The notes below the pieces were generated by a model, which was not told the origin of the DNA, did no database searches, and saw nothing but the letters and a program-made list of their open reading frames with translations. From positions 142,776 through 206,775 of the forward strand of contig JALHRR010000003.1 of the NCBI GenBank assembly GCA_022841345.1: 64,000 nucleotides of DNA. The letters are read 5' to 3'. The first letter of the stretch is position 1; every line of letters starts with the position of its first letter. This document shows, piece by piece, positions 44,928 to 53,364 of this stretch. The position numbers and the translations under genes were made by a program. Source of the stretch: Saprospiraceae bacterium. Lineage in GTDB: Bacteria > Bacteroidota > Bacteroidia > Chitinophagales > Saprospiraceae.

Positions 44928-45480
44928 TTGGGTGATGTCTTACTGCGCTTTCGCAGTGAAAATACTCGTAGAGAGAATACGAGTAGCGCGCCTAGGGCGC
45001 GTTAGAAAGAAGCTCCTTGCACGGTGTGTGAGCGTCGGCTGCGCCTCGCTCGTGTGCTGCTTTGCGGCCTGCGGCCGCGCGGGATGTGGTTCACTTCGTT
45101 CACGGGATGTGTAACAGCCAATGATCGTCTTCGACAATCAAATAACACCCAATGAATTATTTCATCCCGGCTGTTGCCAATAGCTAAAAGCAAAGAGCCC
45201 ACAGCTGGCTGTTTTCAGACCAGCTAATTAGTATGATTTTGGATATGTCGAAGCCGGACATCTGCTCTCGACGGTCCCCAAAGCTTTGGGGATGATGTCC
45301 GGTTCGCTCCGGCACAATGTACATTTAGTACATTGTTTGGTCGCTCATCCCGTGAGCTTTTGCGAACCACATCCCGCGAATTCGACGAAGGAGATTTCGC
45401 ACACACGGAGCAAGCGAAGCGCCGCTGCTCACACTATCTCTACTCCAATCCCGCAGGCGCAGCCGACCTCAGCCCGGCTG
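44928..45480. repeat. Composite inverted-repeat element F2
   Basis: GTGATG at 44932 and ACTGCG-CTTT-CGCAGT open the element. The left arm (to ~45141) has GCGCGCCTAGGGCGCG, GAGCG-TC-GGC-TGC-GCC-TC-GCTC, GGGATGTGG, GGGATGTGTAACAGCC and the hairpin TGATCGTC-TTC-GACAATCA. Then come microrepeats, the palindrome CCCCAAAGCTTTGGGG (45276-45291), TCCGG/CCGGC and ACAATGTAC-ATTTA-GTACATTGT hairpins. The right arm (45346-45480) carries CATCCCGTGAG...GAACCACATCCCGCG in inverted orientation. Layout and conserved segments match 12835-13260, but the variable hairpins differ. Confidence 0.65.
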
Positions 45481-45631
45481 TTTTCTTTAAGCTCGTGGCT
45501 CGCAGCTTGGATTTAATCCCTACCCACGACTCGTTCCACTATTCTCTTTCGTTATACCGGTAATCCCGAGGTCTATCCCTTCTTCAGAAAGCTTCTGATA
45601 TTTTCTTACATTTGGATAATACTCCCAACGT
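45481..45631. other. Upstream region of the 1300-residue secreted protein
   Basis: Microrepeat residue (GCTCGTGGCTCGCAGC) gives way to unique sequence. TACATTTG at 45607-45614 matches the TAnnTTTG -7 element, 17 bp before the ATG. Confidence 0.45.
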
Positions 45632-48600
45632 ATGAGATTAATTATACTCCCGCTTATTTCTACACTGATTTTTGTAATTGTGTCTTATTCTTCGGCAGCT
45701 CAGTCAAAAGAAATAAGAGACAATGATCTAAATCAAAGATCATTTCGCACAGACTGCCAACCCTCCGTTTCCAGATCAGAAATGCAGATCAATAATGTAA
45801 GGATCAGTTTAGCAGCAGCCGGAGATTTGTGGTGGAGAACATCCAATAATGCCGGGGGTTATTTTGTTCCCGCAGCGAGGGGAGCTTCAGCCTTTTTTGC
45901 AGGATCGGTTTGGTGCGCAGGCTATGACCCTTTCGACAATCTCAAGTTGGCTGCTAATATGTATAGAAATAATTCCAGAAACGACTTTTGGTCAGGGCCA
46001 TTGTCTGCAAGTGGTAATATTTACAGCAATGATTGCAATAACTGGGATCGCATTTTTCATGTCCGTGGAGATGAAGTTTCGTTTCATATATCAAGAATTC
46101 ATAAGCGCAATAATGAAGGAATTCCATATCCGGCCTCAGAAATCCCTGCCAATATCCTGGGATGGCCTGCTGTGGGCAATCCTTTTTTTGAAAGCAAGCA
46201 TGGGTTTGCTATTAGTACCTATTTTACTAATCTGGGGTCATTTGTCGATGCAGATGAAGATGGAATATATGACCCCTCAAAAGGAGATTACCCCGTGCTC
46301 AGGAGCAATATGGCGGGACCGGATCGCTATATGATTCCTTCCGAACAGAGCTTCAACATTTTTAATGATGCGGGGAATACGCACACGGACTCAAGAGGAA
46401 TTCCGCTTCAATTTCAATTTAGCCAAACAAGCTTTGCGTTCAAAACTGAGGACGAAGTCAATGACATGACTTTCACGCACTTTAAAATTTCAAACCACAA
46501 CCAGAATATTATAGACAAAGGCTATTTCTCTTACTTTATAGATCCTGATCTGGGATGTTATGTGGATGATTATTTTGGGACAGATACTTTAAGAAACATG
46601 GCATATGTATATAATCAGGATGATTTGGACGGATACTTTACATGTGAATGTTTTGGAGTTCCAACCTATTGTGAGAATATACCTATCGTAGGAGTTCGTT
46701 TCTATGATACTCCTGATAATAATGGAGTTAATTCAACCATGCATTTCTTTATTTGTAACATATTTGATCCGCCACCACAAATGTGTAGTCCTGCAAATCC
46801 CATTGAATATTATCGGTTTATGCAAGGATTATGGAGAGATGGCACACCATTGACTGTGGGAGGTTTAGGATTTAATTCGGCCTCACAAGCAGTTACTAGG
46901 CATGCATTCCACTCACCACCTTCTCATTTTGGCTCTAATGTATGGTCGATGTGTTCTGAAGACATAGGTACTTCAGATGTTAGAATACTGATGAATACAA
47001 CAATGAACAGTATTCTACCCGGAAGTCACCTTGAAGCTTTAAGTGGAGTTGTATATGTCCCATCCCAAAAATATCCTTGTCCCGATATCTCCTACCTGCA
47101 GCATGCATCTGACAAAGGAGAGTTATTTCTCCTGAATCAATTACTGGATGGAGCCCTGGAATTGAAAGGACCTGATGCTCCAGATGTCGCAACTGTTGAG
47201 ATCGATCAGGAAATCATTTTCATTCTATCAAATGATGCTGCATCAAACAATTTCAAACAGGAATACCGGGAAACTGAGCCTATATTGAGGAATGCTGCAC
47301 CGGATGTTAAAAACGATTATCTATTTGAAGGATATCTTGTATACCAACTCAGAAATGCCGAAGTCTCTCTTGAGGACCTGGAAAATCCTGATAATGCGAG
47401 ACTCGTATTCCAGTCAGATATGAAAAATGGAATTTCAGACATTTACAATTGGAAAAAGATACCTGATCCTTTACATCTGTATAATTTATGGGCCCCGGAA
47501 TTGCTCGTGGAGGGTGAAAATCAGGGGGTTCGTCAAAGTTTCAGTCTTACTCAGGATGCCTTTGCCTCAGGTGCAGATACCAGATTGGTCAATAACAAAG
47601 CATATTATTTTATTGCTGTGGCATATGCCCACAATAACTATAAAACCTTTCACCCCGGAACCGGACTGGGGCAGCAGTTTCCTTATCTGGAAGGCAGATT
47701 CAATAAAAAACGCATCACCACAATACCCAGACCTGTCAGTGGGGGGCTCCTCGAAATACCATATGGTAGTTTGCTCAAAATCACAAGATTGGATGGCAAG
47801 GGCAATCCCGGAATATTTTTGAAACTAGAAGAGGATATGTATGATGAAATGCTATTGGCCAACTTTAATGGGGAGATCAGTTATGAAAACGGCAATGGTC
47901 CTGTAATCGCAAAAGTCGTGGATGCTTCAAAACTTGAAAATGCCACCCTTCAACTGACCTTTTACAATGAAGATGGTTCAAATGTTGTACGACCACAAAC
48001 CAGGTGGAGATTACGGAATCTGGAAACGAATGAAGTCATAGAATCTGAGAGAGACATTTCCAGGTTCAATGAACAAATTATCGAAACATATGGCATCAGT
48101 CTGGAAATTCTGCAGGCAGATGCTGTGGGGATTAATAAGAACGGAAATATAATTAATATTCGAAACGGAATAGTGGACACAAGAATTTGGAATAAAGATC
48201 CTGAGGAAATAAAATGGTTAAGTGGTATTTCTTCTGGTGAATTTGGTGCTATTAACCCTTCCATAGGAAATAAATTTTACCCACTGAAATATGTAAGAAC
48301 TGATCCATTAGAGAACGATTACCACCTCGACCCTAATCAAGCACTTACCAATACCGGAGAACCTTCCTTTATTCCTTTGTTCATAGCTGATTATCGTGTG
48401 GTAAATGCTCCTGCATTTCTTATTTCTCCCATGCTAATTCATAATTCATCCGGTAACAATCTAAGATCTGCAGTAAAGACGGAGAACACCAACAATGTGG
48501 ATATTGTGCTTACTCCTGATAAAAGTAAATGGAGTCGCTGTGTAGTAATTCAGACATCCAATTGGTATTATACATATCAGGGATTTCCGAATTCAGATTC

Positions 48601-49534
48601 TACCAGAATGTTTGATTACAGGCGGCACCCCTCCATCAATAAGGAAGGACGCTACGCTACAGTCGATGGCACCAAAAATGGAACACCTCTGTCAACTGCA
48701 TCTGAGAGTCCCGATGATCCAAACTTTGTGAGTCCGCAGGGGATGGGTTGGTTTCCGGGATACGCTATTGATGTGGAAACCGGAGAAAGACTCAATGTTT
48801 TCTTCGGAGAAAATGCATCATATACTGAAGAATTTAAATCTTATTATAAAAATGAAGTCGTAATAGGTGATGATATGATTTGGAATCCAAGTGATCAACT
48901 ATTTCTGAATCAGGGATTATCTGACCCCATGAGTCACTTTATGGGTGGGCAGCATTTTACATATGCAACAAGACAGGCATATGATGAATGCCGCTTTATT
49001 CATACAAGGTTGGATCCAGTAAGAAATGAAGCATATAAACGACCGGCTTTTGAATTCTTTACCTGGTGTGGATTTCCTATTCTTAAAGAAGGTCAAAATC
49101 TATTATCTCTGGAAAATGGACTGATTCCTTCGGAGACTATTATTCAATTAAGAGCCAATCAAGTCTATGCATCAACAGGAGCGGGTGTAAATAATGGAAT
49201 GCCACAATACCTGATTCATATTGATACTGATATTTTGTTGGATAGCGAATTTGATCAGCCATCTCTAACAGGCATTAGTCTGTATCCCAATCCTTTCCTG
49301 CCATCTCACAATTCTATTTTTTATCTGAAGAACATTCCTGAAAATTGCCAAATCAGATTATTGGATCTTCAGGGCAGGACACTTTTCCATCAAAATATGA
49401 ATGGCAGAAAAGGAGAAAGATTGCCGCAAATGAGTTTAAATCTTAATGGCTTGTGTCTACAAAGCGGATTGTACATTGTTGAAATAAATGCACATGAAGA
49501 AGGGAGATCTGTACATAAGCTGATATGCTTCTAA
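45632..49534 (+). CDS. Large secreted protein with T9SS type A sorting domain, unknown function
   Basis: This 1300-residue protein has a signal peptide (LIILPLISTLIFVIVSYSSAAQ). The body is rich in aromatic residues and Asn/Asp, with cysteine-containing segments (NDCNNWDRIF, YFTCECFGVPTYC, HFFICNIFDPPPQMC). A calcium-type loop, VDADEDGIYDPSKGDYP, resembles thrombospondin type 3 motifs. The C-terminus, LTGISLYPNPFLPSHNSIFYLKN...LQGRTLFHQ...GLCLQSGLYIVEI, is a classical T9SS sorting domain with the Y-PNP motif. No catalytic domain is recognisable. Proteins of this size and layout occur in Saprospiria and may be structural or adhesive surface proteins; that is inference. The gene has its own -7 promoter element. 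Confidence 0.85.
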   Translation: MRLIILPLISTLIFVIVSYSSAAQSKEIRDNDLNQRSFRTDCQPSVSRSEMQINNVRISLAAAGDLWWRTSNNAGGYFVPAARGASAFFAGSVWCAGYDPFDNLKLAANMYRNNSRNDFWSGPLSASGNIYSNDCNNWDRIFHVRGDEVSFHISRIHKRNNEGIPYPASEIPANILGWPAVGNPFFESKHGFAISTYFTNLGSFVDADEDGIYDPSKGDYPVLRSNMAGPDRYMIPSEQSFNIFNDAGNTHTDSRGIPLQFQFSQTSFAFKTEDEVNDMTFTHFKISNHNQNIIDKGYFSYFIDPDLGCYVDDYFGTDTLRNMAYVYNQDDLDGYFTCECFGVPTYCENIPIVGVRFYDTPDNNGVNSTMHFFICNIFDPPPQMCSPANPIEYYRFMQGLWRDGTPLTVGGLGFNSASQAVTRHAFHSPPSHFGSNVWSMCSEDIGTSDVRILMNTTMNSILPGSHLEALSGVVYVPSQKYPCPDISYLQHASDKGELFLLNQLLDGALELKGPDAPDVATVEIDQEIIFILSNDAASNNFKQEYRETEPILRNAAPDVKNDYLFEGYLVYQLRNAEVSLEDLENPDNARLVFQSDMKNGISDIYNWKKIPDPLHLYNLWAPELLVEGENQGVRQSFSLTQDAFASGADTRLVNNKAYYFIAVAYAHNNYKTFHPGTGLGQQFPYLEGRFNKKRITTIPRPVSGGLLEIPYGSLLKITRLDGKGNPGIFLKLEEDMYDEMLLANFNGEISYENGNGPVIAKVVDASKLENATLQLTFYNEDGSNVVRPQTRWRLRNLETNEVIESERDISRFNEQIIETYGISLEILQADAVGINKNGNIINIRNGIVDTRIWNKDPEEIKWLSGISSGEFGAINPSIGNKFYPLKYVRTDPLENDYHLDPNQALTNTGEPSFIPLFIADYRVVNAPAFLISPMLIHNSSGNNLRSAVKTENTNNVDIVLTPDKSKWSRCVVIQTSNWYYTYQGFPNSDSTRMFDYRRHPSINKEGRYATVDGTKNGTPLSTASESPDDPNFVSPQGMGWFPGYAIDVETGERLNVFFGENASYTEEFKSYYKNEVVIGDDMIWNPSDQLFLNQGLSDPMSHFMGGQHFTYATRQAYDECRFIHTRLDPVRNEAYKRPAFEFFTWCGFPILKEGQNLLSLENGLIPSETIIQLRANQVYASTGAGVNNGMPQYLIHIDTDILLDSEFDQPSLTGISLYPNPFLPSHNSIFYLKNIPENCQIRLLDLQGRTLFHQNMNGRKGERLPQMSLNLNGLCLQSGLYIVEINAHEEGRSVHKLICF

Positions 49535-49921
49535 GAATCTGTAGTTAATTGCGACAATGTAAGAGAGCATACTCGTAGCGATGTGATGTCTTTCTGCGCC
49601 TTAGGCTTGAAAGGTGATGTCTTTTCAGGGGACAAGCCCTGAAAAGGTGATGTCTTGCAACTTTTTTCAGCTTCGCTTCAAAAGTTGCAAGGTGATGGCT
49701 GGCGCAAATAAGTTGGTAGGCAGCTTTTTTCCTGCTATTGAGCCAACGAATGACCAACTTTTTAGTTAACCACGGGGGGAACAGGTAAGGTAGGGGCGAT
49801 TCATGAATCGCCCCTACACAATTGTTTGAATCGCTCGCTCAGTTTGCAACTTCTCCCGGCTGTTCAGCCAGAGGCCAGAAGCGAGTAGCCAGAAGCGGCT
49901 GTTAAATTGGCTGTTTCATTA
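49535..49921. repeat. Intergenic mosaic: hairpin array E, 28-bp palindrome, microrepeats
   Basis: GTGATG occurs at 49583, 49614, 49647 and 49692. All three spacers fold: CTTTC/GAAAG around GCC-TTA-GGC (49590-49613); CTTTTCAGGG/CCCTGAAAAG around GACAAG or ACAAG (49621-49646); CTTGCAACTTTT/AAAAGTTGCAAG around an AGCTTCGCT core (49654-49691). A 28-bp perfect palindrome (GTAGGGGCGATTCA and its complement) lies at 49790-49817. GGCCAGAAGCGAGTAGCCAG microrepeats ending in CGGCTGTTA run to the stop of the acyl-CoA ligase gene. Confidence 0.8.
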
Positions 49922-51751
49922 TCAATTATCCGTGTACATTTCATTTATAATATCTGACCATCGCTCCATGATGACTCTGCGTTTCAGCTTTAATGTAGGG
50001 GTGAGCTCGCCCGGACTTCCATCCGGTTTGACTATTTCCCAGGGAGAATCAATGAGCGTGAAACGTTTGATTTGTTCAAATTTGGCGAAATTCTTATTGT
50101 ACTTATCGACAATAGTCTGGTAATATTCAATGACTTTTGGATGTCGCAGAGTATCTTCCATATTAGTCCAGAGCACGCCATTTTCCTGACACCATTTGCG
50201 CAGAGAATCAATAGCCGGAACAATAAGGGCCGAGACAAATTTCTTTTGTTCGCCAATCACCATCACCTGATCAATCAGGAAATCTTGTTTTAAAGCGCTT
50301 TCAATAGGAGCAGGTGCTACGTATTTTCCTCCCGAAGTTTTGAGTAATTCTTTTTTGCGGTCTGTAATCTTAAGGAAATTTTTTCCTCCCGGGCCTTTGA
50401 CAAAAGTGCCAATATCACCAGTGCAGAGCCAGGTTTTGCCATCCATTTCTTTCAAAACCTCAGCAGTCATTTCAGGCTGCTTGTAATAACCAATCATGAT
50501 ATTAGGGCCGGCAGCCAGAATCTCTCCTTCCCCCTGACGATAATCTCCACCGGATTCTTCTATCCGGATTTCAACGCCTTCAACAGCTAATCCAACAGTT
50601 CCGACCATTGCATTTCCTTCATCATAGCGGTTGAAAGAAATACCCGGAGATGCCTCCGTCAGTCCATATCCTTCCCTGATAGGTATACCTGCTGCCGAAA
50701 ATGCTTTCAGGATATAAGAAGGGCAAGCTGCCGCTCCTGTCAATATTCCCTTGACATTACCGCCCAGAGCTTCCCTCCATTTGCTGAAAATCAACTTATC
50801 AGCAATCTTCCATTGAATGGCCTTCCATCCGCCTGGTTTTTGGTCATATTCATAATTTTCTGTCAGCGACAAAGCCCAGAAGAAAAGTTTCTTTTTGACC
50901 CCGGTGAGATCCATACCTTTCTGGACAATCTTTTCATATACCTTCTCCAGTAACCGGGGTACAGCAGTGAAAAAATGAGGCTTGATATAACGCAAATCAC
51001 CGTCTTCTCCGCCCAGATTATCCAGTCCTGTATAAGTAATGGACATTCCTGTACCCAGGTAAGCATACGTAACTACTTTTTCAAAAATATGGCACAGCGG
51101 CAGGAAGCTCAGTATCCTGTCTCCTTTTGCATTGGGAATCAAATCCTTGGCAGCCAGCACATTACTAGTGATATTCCAGTGGGACAACATAACACCCTTG
51201 GGATTGCCAGTGGTACCTGAAGTATAAATGATAGTTGCAAGATCTTCTTTTTTAACGGCGGTTCTGTAAGCTTCAATATCTGTCATATTGTATTCAGACA
51301 ATAAGCTCTCCCAAAATATTGCCTTTGGACTTGGATCAAATGAGAAAATTGCCTCCAGCGTAGAGACATCCTGTTTTACCCATTCCATTTTATCCAATAA
51401 CTCACCACCGTCCGTGAAGCAATATTTAATCGAAGCTTCCGAAAAAATGTATTTGTAATCCTGCAAACTGATCGTAGGATAAACAGGAACCAGTATTGCT
51501 CCTATCTGCTGTACAGCCAAATCAGCAATCAACCACTCGGGTCTGTTCTTGGCGACTACCATTGCCACTGTGTCCCCCTTTTGAACACCTTTATGCAGCA
51601 ATCCGGCACTCAGCCTGTTTACTTTATCATGAACCTCTTTAGTTGATAAGTAAGTGGCTCCTTTTTCATTTTTTGCACCTACACAATGTTCCTGTGGATA
51701 ATTTTCGGCCTGATCCAGGAGGAAATCAAAAAGTCTTTCTATTGTTCTCAT
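49922..51751 (-). CDS. Long-chain acyl-CoA synthetase (AMP-forming)
   Basis: This 609-residue adenylate-forming ligase activates fatty acids to acyl-CoA. The P-loop is TIIYTSGTTGNPKGVMLSHWN. Other motifs are SFLPLCHIFEK, GAAACPSYILKAFSAAGIPIREGYGLTEASPG (acyl/adenylate site), KTWLCTGDIGTF and KITDRKKELLKTSGGKYVAPAPIES (C-terminal hinge and catalytic Lys region). It is closest in layout to the long FadD15/FAA-type ligases common in Bacteroidota. The protein is cytoplasmic or membrane-associated. The stop codon is two to three bases beyond a GGCTGTTTCATTA microrepeat end. Confidence 0.94.
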   Translation of the reverse strand: MRTIERLFDFLLDQAENYPQEHCVGAKNEKGATYLSTKEVHDKVNRLSAGLLHKGVQKGDTVAMVVAKNRPEWLIADLAVQQIGAILVPVYPTISLQDYKYIFSEASIKYCFTDGGELLDKMEWVKQDVSTLEAIFSFDPSPKAIFWESLLSEYNMTDIEAYRTAVKKEDLATIIYTSGTTGNPKGVMLSHWNITSNVLAAKDLIPNAKGDRILSFLPLCHIFEKVVTYAYLGTGMSITYTGLDNLGGEDGDLRYIKPHFFTAVPRLLEKVYEKIVQKGMDLTGVKKKLFFWALSLTENYEYDQKPGGWKAIQWKIADKLIFSKWREALGGNVKGILTGAAACPSYILKAFSAAGIPIREGYGLTEASPGISFNRYDEGNAMVGTVGLAVEGVEIRIEESGGDYRQGEGEILAAGPNIMIGYYKQPEMTAEVLKEMDGKTWLCTGDIGTFVKGPGGKNFLKITDRKKELLKTSGGKYVAPAPIESALKQDFLIDQVMVIGEQKKFVSALIVPAIDSLRKWCQENGVLWTNMEDTLRHPKVIEYYQTIVDKYNKNFAKFEQIKRFTLIDSPWEIVKPDGSPGELTPTLKLKRRVIMERWSDIINEMYTDN

Positions 51752-51968
51752 TCCATATTATATTTTGCAACAGTTAAATACATGTGCATAAATATATGGT
51801 GCAGGACTTAATTTTGGATATCAAGTTTGTAGAAAATCCTGAATTCTTATAATTAATATGGTCAGATATTCTTTTTATTCCGATAAGGGTCTCAGAAATG
51901 AGTAAATGAGAAAGGGTTTTACTGAATAGAATTGTACATTGGCAGAAATTATTTGGGAAGTTTTCAAA

Positions 51969-52952
51969 ATGGAATTTTTTCAAACAACAAATCTCTTACA
52001 CGTTTTTGTGCTGGCAGTAGTCATTATTGCCTGCCTGCTATTGTACATCAAAGTAGCCCGGCAATTCGGATGGAAAGTGCTGTCAGGGACGCGGGATCAT
52101 CAGAATCTGCCGGTAGTATCAGGAGCAGGTTTTATATTTCCATTATCTGTTTTTTTAATATTTCTGATTAGTGAGGAGTTAGCATTTGAACCCTGGATGA
52201 CAGGACTGCTTTGCCTGACATTCTTAAGCTGGCTGGACGATTTCAGAAACCTGTCAGCTTTATGGCGTCTCATCATTCATATCATTTGTATCGGCACCTG
52301 GCTGATCGGATACGCTAATACTGACATCACCTGGGTGTGGATTGCTATCATTTTAATTGGAGGGGCCGGATGGATGAATGCATTCAATTTTATGGATGGA
52401 ATCAATGGAATGATGGTTATGATGTCATTGGTAAGTCTGGGGACCTTTTATCTTACATTGGAATCAGCATCCATGCATGTTTTTATTGTCAGTCAAATAG
52501 TCGCAGTTTTGATTTTGGCGTACTTCAATGTCAGGCTTAAAGCCATAGCGTTTGCAGGAGATGTCGGTAGCATTAGTATGGGATTTTTCCTGGGGTATCT
52601 TATGTGGCAACTGATTTATACTTCCGGAAAATGGGAATATATTCTGTTTTTCCTTGTATTTGCCATAGATGCCGGCATCACAATCTTCCTAAGGCTTATT
52701 AAAAAAGAAAATATCCTTCAGGCGCATGAAAAGCATCTTTATCAAATTATAATCAAGTGCTATCCGGAAAAATCTCTCATGATCTCAATGATATATGCTT
52801 TATATCAATTGTTGATAAATATCATGCTGGTCACATTCATGGGCGTCTATTCGAATTCTTTCGGTACGATAATCATATTTACTGCTGTTAACTTCTTGAT
52901 TTATTGCTACTTACGATTTTATTTTTCAAAGAAACTACAATTAATTACATAA
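51969..52952 (+). CDS. MraY/WecA-family glycosyl-1-phosphate transferase
   Basis: This 327-residue polytopic protein is related to UDP-GlcNAc:undecaprenyl-phosphate GlcNAc-1-P transferases. Signature motifs are WLDDFRNLSALWRL (DDxxxLS/P), GAGWMNAFNFMDGINGM (NxxNxxDGIDG), FAGDVGSISMGF (FxGDxGS) and the late HEKHLYQII (HxxHxxQ/L) motif. About ten hydrophobic helices are visible. The start is taken at ATG 51969, after an in-frame TTG at 51939. It probably initiates an undecaprenyl-linked glycan (O-antigen, exopolysaccharide or glycoprotein). No other glycan genes surround it, so the product is unknown. Confidence 0.9.
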   Translation: MEFFQTTNLLHVFVLAVVIIACLLLYIKVARQFGWKVLSGTRDHQNLPVVSGAGFIFPLSVFLIFLISEELAFEPWMTGLLCLTFLSWLDDFRNLSALWRLIIHIICIGTWLIGYANTDITWVWIAIILIGGAGWMNAFNFMDGINGMMVMMSLVSLGTFYLTLESASMHVFIVSQIVAVLILAYFNVRLKAIAFAGDVGSISMGFFLGYLMWQLIYTSGKWEYILFFLVFAIDAGITIFLRLIKKENILQAHEKHLYQIIIKCYPEKSLMISMIYALYQLLINIMLVTFMGVYSNSFGTIIIFTAVNFLIYCYLRFYFSKKLQLIT

Positions 52953-53034
52953 GATTAATTCAAATTTGCGCTTTCAGTGCTTTGAATTTCTTCAATATTT
53001 TTGCCGGCTAAACCTTTCTGGTTTTGTACTTCAG

Positions 53035-53042
53035 TATATTTG
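53035..53042 (+). promoter_or_regulatory. Candidate -7 element (TATATTTG) of the small membrane protein gene
   Basis: TATATTTG at 53035-53042 has TTTC at 53014-53017, 17 bp upstream, as a possible -33. Transcription would begin near 53050, so the product must start at ATG 53097. Confidence 0.55.
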
Positions 53043-53096
53043 CATTTTATTTGCAGGGCAATTAGAATTTTTAGTCAATTTTTAGAAAAAGACATT

Positions 53097-53219
53097 ATGA
53101 GCGAAGTAGCCGGAGCCGGTAAAAAAGGGTATTGTATTCTTTACTTCTTTATAGTATTGTTTTTAATCGTCAGTTTGTTGATTTATCTGTATAAATACAA
53201 CTTCGATCTTACCTATTAG
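53097..53219 (+). CDS. Small single-pass membrane protein, 40 residues
   Basis: ATG 53097 opens a 40-codon gene. The N-terminus is MSEVAGAGKKGYC; a long hydrophobic helix rich in Ile, Leu and Phe (ILYFFIVLFLIVSLLIYLY) follows, then a short KYNFDLTY end. The open frame extends upstream to 53001 but passes through the promoter element, so the long version is rejected. It has its own TAnnTTTG promoter and lies between the transferase and the TonB receptor without operon spacing to either. The function is unknown. I recognise no family. Confidence 0.6.
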   Translation: MSEVAGAGKKGYCILYFFIVLFLIVSLLIYLYKYNFDLTY

Positions 53220-53364
53220 GCAATTTATTTGCTTGCAATTTCTCAATATCAAGTTCTGGAGGCAGTTTGACCTGCGAAATACAGCTTTTCGTATAATTTA
53301 ACATAGTGTACTTCAACACTAAGGCCATCTTTGCGTTCTCTTAGCTTAATCTTCGAGCGTCCAT

